NCBI GenBank assembly: GCA_030142905.1
Contig: JASJOG010000187.1
Location: 186,001 to 250,000, forward strand
Reading direction: 5' to 3'
Source: Heliopora coerulea
Lineage: Eukaryota; Cnidaria; Anthozoa; Scleralcyonacea; Helioporidae
DNA: 64,000 nt
Positions 25,339-36,361 of the stretch are shown one piece after another (the first letter of the stretch is position 1; the number at the start of each line of letters is the position of its first letter). Below the pieces are notes generated by a model. That model saw only the letters and a program-made list of their open reading frames with translations. It did no database searches and was not told the origin of the DNA. The position numbers and the translations under genes are program-made.

Positions 25339-25990
25339 AAAATTAATTTTCTTCATCTTTTTCACCAGGGTTGACATGATGCTTGCTTGCTTCGTTTGAT
25401 CGCCTACTGCTGGTTTTTGATTGTTTTTTAATAACATGTTTTCCTTCTGTAATTCCTCCAGATAATATTCCAATATATGGTAAATATGGACTTAGTTTTT
25501 CAATTACATATTTTGCATCATGTTTAAATAATTTATCTTTAATAAGTTCTTTTTCCAATTCTTCACTGCTTTCAATTGCTTCCAACCCACCAAGTAAATC
25601 TGCAAATTTACTAATGAGTAAATCTGTTAAAAATATATTTGCTTTTTCTGATTGTTTTATTTCATATTCATTTTAAACTTTTAATATAACTTTATCACTT
25701 GCTTTTTTCAAATTTTGAACAGATTAACTAATTTCACCATGTTCAGATAATCTTATCAATTCTTCACGCTTTTTCATAATTTCTTCTTTTTTATGATGTT
25801 TATTATCCTGTGGTTGCTGAACCTGAGGTCCTGAGTACTTTGTCTGATGTGTTGAAGAAGCATTCACTTCACTCACTTTGCTTTTTGTGGTTGATGAAGA
25901 TAATAAAGAAACTTCTACACCTTCAGAAGTGCTCGCTTCACTCGATCTACTGTGTTCACTATTTTCACAATGTTCATATTGATCACTCAT
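25339..25990 (-). pseudogene. Small membrane protein, outer copy of the 168-aa gene
   Basis: Reads on the minus strand from ATG at 25988-25990, within AAATAAATG. It is similar to the inner gene at 54474-55017. The N-terminal part is a variable Ser/Thr-rich tail, followed by KKREELIRLSEHGEIS and, further on, the conserved block LLGGLEAIESSEELEKEL and a hydrophobic stretch YLPYIGILSGGIT. Two in-frame stops interrupt it, after HGEIS and near 25675. The function is unknown; a single membrane segment near the C-terminus suggests a virion or membrane role. Confidence 0.7.
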
Positions 25991-26006
25991 TTATTTTACA
26001 ATAAAT

Positions 26007-26618
26007 TTAATTTAATGAATAACCAAATGGAAAAATTAAATTATTTTCCAATCTTGAATATTTTTTTGTTTTTAACGTTTCTAAAATTTTATTTCACTTT
26101 TCTTTATCATACAAATCCAAATATTCTTGAATTTTTGTTGTCATATCTTTTTTATTCGGATTATAAAATGTAACCAATTTTGAAATATTTTCTCTAAATA
26201 GTTTTGCAATAGATGTCAATTGTTGAGTGATAACAACAACGGAAAGATTATAATGTCTTGCTGAAAATCCTAATTTAACCAACTCACTTGATCTATTTTT
26301 AACATTTTTTCCACTTGCACAATCATCCAATATGATTAAACTTTTACTTCCTTTTGAAAAGTCAACTATAAATTTTAACCAATCTTCAACATTATCTTGA
26401 TCACATGGAATAGCAATAAAATCTTCATCTTTATCATATTTCCAATTTTCATAAGTTTTATTCCATTCAAATGTGGGACAAATTAAAAAAATATAATCAA
26501 AATAATTTTTATATTCATTTTCTAACATGTTTAAAAGATATTTTGTTTTTCCACAAGCAGTCATTATAACAATTATCATATTAAATGGTTTTTTACCTTC
26601 AGCTTTGCTGTCATTCAT
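26007..26618 (-). pseudogene. A32-like packaging ATPase, outer copy
   Basis: Homologue of the inner ATPase (53874-54482). It keeps Walker A (MTACGKTK, about residues 18-25) and Walker B (LIILDDCASG, about residues 95-104). One in-frame TGA near 26094 cuts off the last 30 or so residues, which are still readable to 26007. FtsK/HerA-type ATPases of this family pump DNA into capsids in Polintons, adintoviruses and NCLDVs. It follows the capsid gene in the same order and spacing as in the inner element. The start codon sits in AAAAAATG, as in the inner gene. Confidence 0.85.
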
Positions 26619-26628
26619 TTTTTATTTT

Positions 26629-27858
26629 TTAAAATTGAATTGAAGACAAATCTTTATTTACAATGTTTTACAATCCATCACTTATCACAAATATATGACA
26701 CATTACACTTGCAGAAATGGCAGTTTTTTTAATTTCTAACAATAGTCCAGACTGTGTGTTTACTAACTTTTTGGCATTCCCATAAACAAAATTATTATCT
26801 AATGTCCTCAAATCAATACATAATGCAAATGAATCTTTATAAAATTTTTCAATACTCATAACTGCATCACTATTTTCATATCCCCTGTGAAATATTCTAA
26901 ATGCCTCTTCAAAAAATCTTTTTGGCATACCTTGAGAATATATACTATTTGGTACTCCTTCAACAGAAATTTTAACTTCTGTTATATTTGGATAAACAAA
27001 TTGTTCGCTATCTGTGACAGTTTTATAAATAACAGCACAACTGCTTTCATGCTCTTCCTTGTAATATTTATGGTTTCATTATGTAAAGTTGCATCTTTAT
27101 GCCATTCCACAGTTTTCATCAAAGTTACATGATCATATGATAATGATCTTCCTGAGGTATAATTTGACAAAACATCAATTGCCAAATCTTGATTTTCAAT
27201 TGTTTCATACTCCAATTCTAAATTTTTCAAAGTTTATCCTCCAACACTACTGCCAGACTGTGCTACCATAATTTCACTAGCTTTTGGAAAAGTTAAAATA
27301 TATTGAAAATTGTTAATCATTCCATAAGGGGCATATAGTCCATGGTCTGAAAGTATTTTTTCTAATTTTAAACACTGTTTTGTTCAATAAATATCCTACA
27401 TTAATTTATCAGATACTCTTTGTGAATTTCCGCTTGCTGCTCCAGAGTCATCTTTTGAAATTAATTTTGAGGTTTTCTCAGGCGATGCCGTATTCAACCA
27501 TATCTGCTCTTTCAAATTCAGGCTTCCAGAGATCTTTGTAAACTTCTAATAAAGATTCTCCTGTATTATCATAAACAATTTCTCCAGCAAATTTAACAAC
27601 TAATCTTTTCTTTAACAATTTTGATAAATTATTTAAAAACCACGATTTAGTATTTGCATTTTTAAAATTAAATAACAATTTTAATGAATCAGGAACAAGA
27701 CACAAACTAGGATTTCATTTTGGAATATCTATATAAAGTTCTTCTTCTGGATTTGCTGAATTCGGATTCAAAGTTACAACATGCCTTGTTCTGTTTCCTT
27801 TAATTTCACTCATTTTTTATCTTTTATATCCTGGATATAATTCGTTTACTCTATTCAT
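26629..27858 (-). pseudogene. Probable major capsid protein, outer copy
   Basis: Remnant of a 412-residue protein like that at 52619-53857, readable in pieces on the minus strand from ATG at 27856-27858. Conserved stretches include CLVPDSLKLLFNFKNANTKS and KSWFLNNLSKLLKKRLVVKF. Frames are interrupted near 27715, 27480-27380, 27235, 26930-26980 and elsewhere. It lies between the 460-aa homologue and the ATPase, the usual place of the capsid gene. Confidence 0.75.
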
Positions 27859-27910
27859 TTTTTATTATATATAAAAAAATATTTTTAGTTTACCAACCTA
27901 TGGTTGTTTA

Positions 27911-29228
27911 TCAGCTTTGCTGTGTTTTCTTTCTATGTTTGTATTCTTTATATTCATTGTATAAAAAGTAAGTAATTGCAATAAGTAATATCCATAAACT
28001 TTTAGCAAGAAAGGCAATACCTTTTGCACCCCATGATAATATTTGAGAAATTAAATTTAAAACTGCTGAAATGACTGCACCAAAATTTTTACCTATATTT
28101 GCAATTGCTTTTCCTAAATTTCCAACCGCTTTTGCACCTTGTTTTAATGCGTTTCTTGCCCTTATAACTATTGCTGTAATTATACCTGCTACAGAAATAG
28201 CAACTGCTGATAAACCTAATAAATTTTCTTTTGCCCATTTTTTAAATCTTTCTAATCTTCCAAGGTCAGATTCTTCAGCATTTTCATTTAAAATATTTAT
28301 TCCTTCTTCACTAATTGGTCTTTCATTATTTTCAAGTCTCATTTTATCTGCTTGAAGTTTTGCAATTTCTGAAAAACTTTTATATATACTTTTTTGGGGT
28401 TCAGCTGTTTCTAAATCAGATTTATTTTTCCAATGTTGATGCTCTCTATCAAATCCATGAATTTTTCCATGTATAACTTCTTTTTTTTTCATTTTCTGAT
28501 AGATTGGAGTCAATACCCTCCAAATATACCAAACCTCTAAATTCTCTTAATTCATTTCTTTCAAATAATGTTCGTCTTGGATCCTGTTCATTATCAATGA
28601 ATTTTTTTAAGTTATTTTCACCAATTATATTATCAATTTTAGTTTGAATTTCTAAAAGAGAATCATTAGTGATAGAATTGACAACTTCACTTTCAAAATA
28701 ACCATCATCACCTTCAGCAAAGCTGTCTCCATGCTTCGCGTGGCTATGCTGATTCTTTGTTCTATTACCGCACTTGGATTTTTTTCATATTCTTTTTTGG
28801 CTTTTTTCATATAATCATTAAATTCATCAACATATTTCTTATTTTTTCTGGTAAATAACTCTGGTTCATTGTTGGTATTGACATTACCAATTTTTTCACC
28901 TTTGAAAATAACTGAAACATTTAATTTTTTGGTCTCTTACAAATGTTGTTTTATCCAACAATATACTATTATTTTGGTCCATTTTTCTTTTCAATTCGAA
29001 TTTTAAATATTTTTTTAAAACTTAGTTTTCTATCATTAGTTATTATCGATTTTACATTTCTCATTCTTCTTGATATATTCACAGGTGATATATATTTATT
29101 ATGTTTATACTTCTATTAATGTCTTCAAGATCATCCCCACCAAAACTTGTTTCCTCTTCTTCTTTTTCTTTTTCTTCTTGTTCATTATTTCTATTTTTCA
29201 TTTCAATATCATCAAAACCTTCAGACAT
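27911..29228 (-). pseudogene. Membrane-active structural protein, outer copy of the 460-aa gene
   Basis: Starts at ATG 29226-29228 (AAATAAATG). The N-terminal acidic part is broken into several frames. The C-terminal 200 residues are open (27911-28513) and hold the conserved KMRLENNERPISEEGINIL block, then a hydrophobic region of Ala/Gly-rich amphipathic helices and a terminal segment ILLIAITYFLYNEY before a basic tail. Homologue: 51208-52590. A GC-rich hairpin stretch near 28722-28752 falls within a frame break. Confidence 0.7.
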
Positions 29229-29229
29229 T

Positions 29230-30356
29230 TATTTATTTATTTTATTTAATTTATCATCTTCGATGTTTTGAATATTTTCTTCTGGTAACCAAGAATTATG
29301 TTTATTGTCATAGCCTAACCACTTTAGCAAAACCATATTTTTTCCGTTGACTTTTTTCTTTTTTAATATTTTCTCAACTCTATATATATATCATCTTTTT
29401 TATCCACAGCAGATAATTCTTGTTAATAAAATTTTCCAATAATTGGTTCTCCCTCATGATCTTCTATTTCATACATGTTTGGATCACCTCTAAATACTTT
29501 TACAATTTTAAAAATTTCTTCTGTAAAATTAGCTTTATAACCTTTAGTAAAGATATTCTTATATTTAGAAATTCTAACAGTATCACCAATTCTGAATTTA
29601 GGTAAAGGTAAATCTCCTAATGGGTTACCATATAGTGTAATCCACACTTGGTTTTTGTTAGACTTGTTCACATCAGCAGGTTTCATTAATATACTACTGT
29701 GTTGGGTATGGTTATAATTATCTACAAGTTCATCTACGTGGTTAATCCAATTATAAGTTCCCTTGCTATAGAAATATTTCCACATGGATGTTTTTAGAGT
29801 TTTGTTAAATCTTTCAACTATAGCTGCTTTTCTATCAGAGTTTGTAGAAAAATATTCAACATTATGTTTTTTCAATAGTTCTTTTACACCTACATTGTAA
29901 AATTCTTTTCCTTCATCAAATTGAGTGACTTTTGGGTATTTACCAAATCTTTCTTTAAATTGTTTTAATAATTCATCCACTGCTTTTGTCATGTTTTTAG
30001 TATCTTTTCTGTAAACAGGAATAGCGAATGCATATCTACTTAAAATTTCAACAGCTGACAATATCCAATAATATCCTTTGTTCTGGTTTTTATATTTTCC
30101 CATATCAACCAAATCCATTTGTATTTGATCAGCTAAATCTTTGACAAATGTTCTTTGGAATTTATGTTTCCTAACAATTGGTTTTTATTTTGTAAAAGTA
30201 TCGTGTGTTTTTAACCAGTCTTGCACAATTTTTCTACTAACGTTTAATCCTTTTTCTTTTGCTTTTTGATAGTCTTTCTGCAGATTGATAACCTGTTTCT
30301 GGGTTGTAGTAAATGTCTCTTAACTCTTGTTCAATAACAACTTCTTTATCTTTCAT
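29230..30356 (-). pseudogene. Retroviral-type integrase, outer copy
   Basis: Homologue of the inner integrase. The catalytic core is open at 29423-30118, with MDLVDMGKY (first D), VTQFDEGKEFYN (second D) and IVERFNKTLKTS (E). The N-terminal part (30119-30356) has a stop and a frameshift. The C-terminal chromodomain is still readable at about 29240-29400 (VLLKWLGYDNKHNSWLPE) in a shifted frame. It starts at ATG 30354-30356, divergent from the 434-aa homologue. Confidence 0.85.
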
Positions 30357-30395
30357 TTATCTTTTAATATTGTAAAAATAAACAAGAATCAAAAA

Positions 30396-31973
30396 ATGGT
30401 GGAAGAAGCTTCAAAAAAGTTTTATGGAAAATGTTATGATGTTGTTAAGAAAGAACAAAAAATTGTAGATAAAAAATTAAAAGAAAATTTTTAAAAAAAA
30501 TATCCTTATTCAGATTTGCAAAGGTTTAACTTCACACAAGATTATACAAAAGACGGAAGTTTTAATGGTGCAAAAATCTATTTTATTAATAATGAATATA
30601 TTCAAACTGACATTACATCAGATACATTTAAAAATGATCCAAATATGACAAAATATCTTTATATTAACCGCGAAAGCGGGCCGCAAAGCGGTAAACAAGT
30701 TGAACACAGCGACAGCGGGCGTTCCGCCCACTTTCTAAAAATTTTGGAAAATCGGAGGAACTGTGCAAGAATTACCAAGAGGAAAAAGACATGTTGATTA
30801 TACAGGTAAATCTTATTATTGGGATAATTTCCCAACACAGTATGTTTTAAGTTATCCTATTAATCAGTTTAGAATTTATGTAAACTATACAGATTATTTT
30901 GAAAGCAATTTACCCGGATTAAATATAACAACAAATGATAATGCAAAATGGTCACTGAAAGAACCTTATTTTCAAAGCATTATAGGAACATGGATAGCAT
31001 CTTATGGCTGTGGAATTTCAATACAACATTTATTATTTACTTTAGATGTTCCAAAACAAATTACTTCATTTATTAGATTTCATTTATATTTTACAGTTAG
31101 AAGAATTATGAGACAATTTAAAACTGGAGACTGTTCAATTTTGAATACATTTAATGCAAATTTTTTAAAAGATTATTATCCAAAATGGACATGGCAAGAA
31201 ATTTTACACTATAAAAACCACGGAGTGGGACCAAAGGTTGAACATTTAGGACAAGATGTTGTTGGTACAGATCCATATAAAACTTATCAACATGGTCCAG
31301 GCCAAATTAGAGATTTACATAATGATTATAAAAAATTTATACCTAGAATGTCAAATAGATTAACTATCGAGGGAACAGAATTATTAAATCAGAGCATTGA
31401 AGCATATCTTTATGCAATCCTTGGAGCACAAGCTAGAACTAGACAAAGTATTTTTGGGCCAAGAGCTTCAGCATTAGAAACTCAAAAAGTTTTTAGACAA
31501 ATTGTTGAAGATTCTATAATAAATTATGATACATCAACATGGATTAATAATATGAATCAAGCAATTTCGTCAACTAATGTTGTTTTAAATACTGCTATAA
31601 GTCCAACTTTATGGTTAATTCCGAGCAGTTTAATTATTTTAAAAAATCCAATTGAAGGATACAATAATAAATTAAAAGTTTCTGATAAAAATATGGTTTT
31701 TGGAATTAATAAAAATTTAAATTATTACGGGTCAAAGACCAGCGAAACATCCCCTGTGAAAAAACAACACAATATAGAATTGAAAAAATTAGAAAAGTTA
31801 AATGATATTGAGCAAAGCGAACAAGTTCGTCAAAAACCTTCTGTATATAGTGAGCGAAGCGAACAAGTTAGTAAAAAACCTGTGAGGGATACAAAAAACT
31901 TTAGCAGCAAAGCTTTTACTACAACTACACCAACAACTGATAGTTTAATTGTTTTTCTGGAAAATGCACAATA
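30396..31973 (+). pseudogene. Conserved 434-aa Polinton protein, outer copy
   Basis: Homologue of the inner minus-strand gene at 48515-50059. The N-terminal portion (30396-30780) has a stop and frameshifts, one at a GC-rich insert (30668-30740, with CCGCAAAGCGG) that the inner copy lacks. From about 30763 the frame is open for 403 codons, with QYVLSYPINQFRIYVN, the conserved SIIGTWIASYGCGISIQHLL and LGAQARTRQS. The Ser/Lys-rich tail carries a GAGCGAAGCG repeat. Near 31945 the sequence jumps into the penton-like gene through a deletion. The function is unknown. Confidence 0.75.
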
Positions 31974-32351
31974 AAATCGGATAAAACATTAAATTTGAAG
32001 ACATTTGGACCAATCATAGGATTTTCCGAGAATAAAGTAATACAAACAAATACTTCAACAGAAAGCGACAATGTAGTAAATATTAATAACAACTTGGAAT
32101 ATGTAAACATAAGCTGTAATATGATTGATAAAAGTAAAAATTTTGTAAATGGTAAAAGAAGTAATGTACTTATTCAAGTTCCAATTGAATCTGAACAAAC
32201 ACTAAAAGGAAGTGTTTCTAAAATTTATCCCCCTGAAGAAATTGGAGGAATAAAATTATCAAATGGAATTTATAATGAATTAATATTCAAAGTAGAAGGA
32301 AATAATTCATCTTCAATTGGAAATATTTTATTGGAAATTATTACAAAATAA
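31940..32351 (+). pseudogene. Penton-like protein, outer copy, N-terminus deleted
   Basis: Encodes the last two thirds of the inner 228-residue protein (47823-48509), from about SGKCTIKSDKTLNL onward, with TFGPIIGF, LEYVNISCNMIDKSKNF and IKLSNGIYNEL. The first 75 or so residues, the intergenic region and the end of the preceding gene are missing, so a deletion joins the two genes. The remaining frame is open to the stop at 32349-32351. The next gene starts directly after it. Confidence 0.7.
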
Positions 32352-33783
32352 ATGAGTTTATTCTATGGATATGAAAAAGTTAGCAATAATATAACAACAG
32401 GAGGTCTTCCAACAACAGGAGGTACAATGACTGGAAATATTAACATGGGCTCACACCATATATTAACATCAGCTGATGCAACAGCAAACACGCATTTAGA
32501 GAGGAAGAAATATGTAGATGACAAAGTGAGTACATCGGGCAGCTCAGGAACTTTTTTATCAAAAAACAGGAGGAACAATGACGGGAAATATTATCATGGG
32601 CGCCAATAAAATTTCAACAACTGTGAATCCTATAAGTGATAAAGATTTAGCGAGGAAGAAATATGTAGTCATCTACATATTTCTAGAAAATTATCCTTAA
32701 CTGGTGGAACAATGTCAGAAATATTAGCATGGGAAATCATAAAATTATAACAACTTCAGATCCTATGGGTGAAAAACATTTAGCCAGAAAAAAATACGTA
32801 GATAATCAAGATTCTAAAAAATTATTCCTAACTGGTGGAACATTGACAGGTGATGTTACAATTGGAAGTAATAAAATTATTTCTTCAACAAATCCTACAC
32901 TTGAAACACATTTAGCGAGGAAGAAATATATTGATGATAATTTAAACATTCTCAAAAAGGATGTTAGCTTTTCAGTGTTGAAAGATAATTTTTCTTTGAA
33001 ATTTCATAATTCATATTTTGTTGAATATAATTCAATTTATGATTTATTTGAAAGAAATGGTGGAAAAGTAAAAGAACTAATTGATTATGGAATTGAAGGA
33101 AACAATTTTAAACAAACAACAAAAAGTCTTCAACCTTCATTGTGTTTAGAAAGTGAAAAAGAAGATAATAAATATTTTTTAAAATTTAATAACAATAGAA
33201 TGATTTCAAATTCCAACATTAATCCAATTAGTGGAAAAAAAGATATTGTAAAAGTTTTTGTTGTTTATAAATTGAATTCTGTTCATTCATCTGGAAGTGA
33301 TTGGTTAAAAGGAGGAATTTTTGGACATGATAATGGAGGTTTTGACAGATTTGTTTGTTTTGCAAATCCAACTACAAAAGAATTAGTTATTGCTGGAGAT
33401 AGTGCTAATTTTATCTGTATTGGTTCAAATCCTGTAAATCATAAGACATCAATTGCTGCTTTTCAATCAAAAGCCAATGCTGGAGTTTTGAATAAATGGA
33501 TATGTTTGAGTATTCATTGGGATGTGTATACAACAGCAAATAATGATAAAAGTAGTGTTTATTGTAATGGAAGAAAGTTAACATCTTTATGGTCAAGACT
33601 GTTTTAGGAGATACAACTTTAACAATTGGTGATATAAAAAACAACACAAATTCACCTTTTGATGGATCAATATCTTTCTTTTCAATTTTAAAACACGAAA
33701 AAATGACAGAAAAAGAAATTTTGTTTTATCATTATGTTCTTTGTAATTTATACAACGTCGATCATAATCCTATAAATATATAA
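32352..33783 (+). pseudogene. Phage-like fibre protein 1, outer copy
   Basis: Starts at ATG 32352 within AAAATAAATG. It is the homologue of the 481-residue inner fibre (46358-47803). It carries repeats of the type TGGTMTGNINMGSHHIL...RKKYVDD, then a lectin-like C-terminal domain (about 33000-33783) with GDVTIG upstream and WICLSIHWD and SVYCNGRKLTSL near the end. Frameshifts near 32560-32730 and 33590 break it. Confidence 0.8.
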
Positions 33784-33788
33784 AATAA

Positions 33789-34840
33789 ATGAGTATTATA
33801 TCTAATGATGATGATTTTAGTTCAAAAAGAAAAAATTTCATTTTATATGAATTTGATAAAAAATTATCTTTAACAGGTGGTACAATGACAGGTGATATTA
33901 ATATGGGAAATCATAAAATTATTAAAAATTCAGATCCAACAGATGATACACATTTAACTAGGAAGAAATATGTTGACGACAAAACCAAAAATACTGCTCA
34001 CCAATTAAACCTTATTCAAAGTTACATATTAAATTCTGATTTTAATTTTTATGGTGAAATTTATGATCGAACAAGTTATTTAAAACATGACGGAACAGAT
34101 AATAAAATAGAAGTTTGGTATAATCAATAAAAAAATCTCAGATGAAAATTTTACAGAAACCAACAAATCCAAACAACCTATTTTAAAAAATTCTAGTTAT
34201 GTTTCAAACCAAAAAATTTTATACTTTCATGGAGTTAACATCAAAATGAGTTTAAATTTAAACATCAATACTCAATCGGAAAAAAAAAGATTATATAAAT
34301 TTTTTCCTTGTTTATTTAATTTTGGATTATACTCTTGATTCTACCAGAATGACAATATTAATGGGTACTAAAAATACAGATCAAAATAAGTGGAGAGGAT
34401 TTGGATATAAAAATAAATTTGTTATATATGGTGGAGGAACAACAGACTATTACAAAATAGATCAAAGTTATTTTCAATTAAAACAAATATTTTTGAAAAA
34501 TACAAAGTCCATTGCATAAGTGTTCATATTGATGTGGAAAGTAATCCAAAAACAAATAAATCAAGTTTTTGGGCAAATGGAAAATTAATTAAAGATTTTA
34601 CATCTCGAGCAATAACAAGTGGAACAAATGATTTACTTTTTGGATCTGATATTTCTAAAAAAATACTTTTATATTTGAAGGAGAGGTTTTTTTCACTTCT
34701 ATATTAACTGAAAGAAAAACGAAAGAAAAAGAAATTTTAATAAATCATGTTGCATTATGTAAAAAATTTCATGTAGATTTTGATGAATCTATTATAAATA
34801 ACCTGCAGAAATCGGAGATTTCCGCGGCAAAGCCGTAAGG
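33789..34840 (+). pseudogene. Phage-like fibre protein 2, outer copy
   Basis: Homologue of the inner 389-residue fibre (45183-46352). It starts at ATG 33789 in AAAATAAATG and has one clear TGGTMTGDINMGNHKI repeat with RKKYVDD. The rest is broken by a stop after about 113 codons and by frameshifts, but WRGFGYKNKFVIYG and FDES near the end show the C-terminal domain. The reading frame ends inside a GC-rich hairpin stretch (34803-34882) that has replaced the original end. Confidence 0.7.
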
Positions 34841-34882
34841 TCCGTTTGAGCCTCTGGCTCTGAGCCCTTTGGGCGATCACGG
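34803..34882. repeat. GC-rich mini-hairpin cluster
   Basis: An 80-bp GC-rich island in very AT-rich DNA. It contains CGGAGATTTCCG, CCGCGGCAAAGCCG and CTGAGCCCTTTGGGCGATCAC, each able to fold into a short hairpin with a 3-4 base loop. The last belongs to a family of form GAG-x-CC-xxx-GG-x-CGATC seen repeatedly in both Polintons. Confidence 0.7.
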
Positions 34883-34991
34883 TTTATAAATAACTTACAA
34901 TAAATTTATAAATAACTTTGAATAAATTTATAAATAACTTGTAATTAATTTTAAATAACTTTGAATAAATTTATAAATAACTTGTAAATAA
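34883..34991. repeat. AT-rich tandem repeats before the eIF2-beta-like gene
   Basis: About five copies of a 18-25 bp unit built from TTTATAAATAACTTGTAA and TTTATAAATAACTTTGAA. Each contains a copy of the TATAAATAA word seen before most start codons in these elements, so the array is in effect a string of promoter-like words running into the ATG at 34992. Confidence 0.7.
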
Positions 34992-35565
34992 ATGAACAGC
35001 AAATTTTCTTTTAAACAAGAATGTAAAAATGATGAACAAAAATTAAATGAAATTTTTGACCCATCTTTAAAAAAACCTCATAAGGAAAGTAAACCGCAGT
35101 TTGGATGCAGAGAAACCTACGGACCGCAAAGAAGACAGCATAGCTGATCAACAGTATTTTGATCTTTTAGAACCACTTTATAAAATTCATAAAATCGTTG
35201 AAAAAAAATCAATAATTATTCCACCACCAGTGGTTTGTTTTAAAAATAAAAGAACATATTTTTCAAATGTAAATATTATTTGTAAAAAATTAAATAGATC
35301 TACAAAGCATTTCAAAATGTTCATTGAAAAAGAATTTTGCTGCAAAACCAACTTCGTTGGGCATGCTACAATAAGTGATGATGTATTATTATTAAAAGGA
35401 AAATTTAATCAATTACATTTACAAAAATTAATTAAGAATTATATAAATTTTTTTGTTGTTTGTAAAAATTGTAATAATTTTAACACAGTTATGGAACAAA
35501 TAAGACAAATGAATTTATTGAAATGTTCAGATTGTGGATCTTCACATGTAGTATCTAGTATTTAA
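34992..35565 (+). pseudogene. eIF2-beta-like translation initiation factor homologue (frameshifted)
   Basis: Cellular eIF2-beta is a subunit of the complex that brings initiator tRNA to the ribosome. The first frame (ATG 34992, in GTAAATAAATG) has an N-terminal IFDPSLKKP, matching the conserved IFDPT motif of eukaryotic eIF2-beta. After a break near 35090-35105 the second frame runs to 35565 with the core: PPPVVCFKNKRTYFSNV, ICKKLNRSTKHF, LLLKGKFNQ, and a zinc ribbon C-x2-C-x17-C-x2-C (CKNC...CSDC), ending SSHVVSSI. At about 190 codons it is shorter than cellular eIF2-beta, lacking most of the lysine-block region. A GC-rich insert lies at the frame break. The inner Polinton has no counterpart. 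It is probably captured from a host; a decoy or translation-support role is inference. Confidence 0.8.
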
Positions 35566-35611
35566 AATATAGCTTTTAGCTTTCATAAATTTTAAATGCA
35601 TTTATAAATAA

Positions 35612-36049
35612 ATGAGTGAACAAGGTGAAACAAGTAAACAAACTGATAATACTTCTGATAAACAGCCTTTGGCTACTAAAGTAACAGCAGTTGAAAAAAG
35701 CATTAAATTAAAAGATCCAAGAAAAGTAGAATTGGGAAAAAGATTGGCAAAAATTTCAAGAGAAGCAAAAGAAAGAAAAGCAAGAGAAAGACAGCAGGAA
35801 GCTGCTAAAGTCGAAGCAGAAAATGAACAATCGAAGATAACTGATTACATATATTTTGAACCTTCCGCTTTGCAGTATTTTATTGGTGGTGTGACTCTTG
35901 TTGCCACACTTGGAGGATTATATTATTCATATAAAAGAGACAAAAGAGAAATCAAAGAAGAAAAAGAAAATAATGACATTATCACCTCTCAAGGTAGAGA
36001 AAAAAAATCGCAGAGAGATCCGTCAAGGTGTTCTATTGAAAACCTGTAA
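35612..36049 (+). CDS. Basic coiled-coil membrane protein (outer)
   Basis: 145 codons from ATG 35612, in TTTATAAATAAATG. Residues 25-75 are basic and helical, with KDPRKVELGKRLAKISREAK; a single membrane segment (YFIGGVTLVATLGGLYYSY, about residues 89-107) and a charged tail ending CSIENL follow. Homologue: inner 44299-44865, which is longer because of in-frame GC-rich inserts in the tail. It is the first of three small membrane-protein genes kept in the same order in both elements. Its function is unknown; a role in a virion membrane or in assembly is plausible. Confidence 0.75.
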   Translation: MSEQGETSKQTDNTSDKQPLATKVTAVEKSIKLKDPRKVELGKRLAKISREAKERKARERQQEAAKVEAENEQSKITDYIYFEPSALQYFIGGVTLVATLGGLYYSYKRDKREIKEEKENNDIITSQGREKKSQRDPSRCSIENL

Positions 36050-36094
36050 GGAAGAAAACCTTTTATAAAAAATTTTTTTTATGTATATAAATAA

Positions 36095-36328
36095 ATGAGT
36101 GAAATGAATAGAAAAGAAGCTATAAATGAATTATATGATTCTACACTAATTACAATGGGTGCTGTGGGTGTTGGAATGATAACAAGAAGAGTATTTAGCG
36201 ATGGCTTGTCAACTCCGGCTAGTTTAGTTCCCACTTTAAAACTTGCAGCAGCTGTAGGATTATCAACACTTGGAATTAAATATGCACAAGACAAAAAGTG
36301 GCTCCCTACAGATCCTTTCAAACAATGA
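36095..36328 (+). CDS. 77-aa two-helix hydrophobic protein (outer)
   Basis: ATG 36095 in TATATAAATAAATG. It has two hydrophobic stretches, about residues 16-32 (LITMGAVGVGMITRR) and 44-63 (LVPTLKLAAAVGLSTLGIKY), then a short conserved tail DKKWLPTDPFK. It is about 80 percent identical to the inner gene 43987-44220. It resembles small membrane proteins of tailless lipid-containing viruses in size and pattern only. Intact. Function unknown. Confidence 0.75.
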   Translation: MSEMNRKEAINELYDSTLITMGAVGVGMITRRVFSDGLSTPASLVPTLKLAAAVGLSTLGIKYAQDKKWLPTDPFKQ

Positions 36329-36361
36329 GCTTGCGAATCGCAATAAAAAAATTAAAAATAA

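Noticed and set aside
29240..30356. Integrase taken as part of a retrovirus or LTR retrotransposon
   Set aside because: No gag, protease or reverse transcriptase is adjacent. It is surrounded by Polinton genes and the N-terminal and chromodomain layout fits Polinton integrases.
35101..35565. Start of the eIF2-beta-like product at the TTG at 35101
   Set aside because: TTG is not a likely eukaryotic start. The conserved N-terminal IFDP motif and the standard TAAATAAATG context lie at 34992 in another frame, so a frame break is the better reading.
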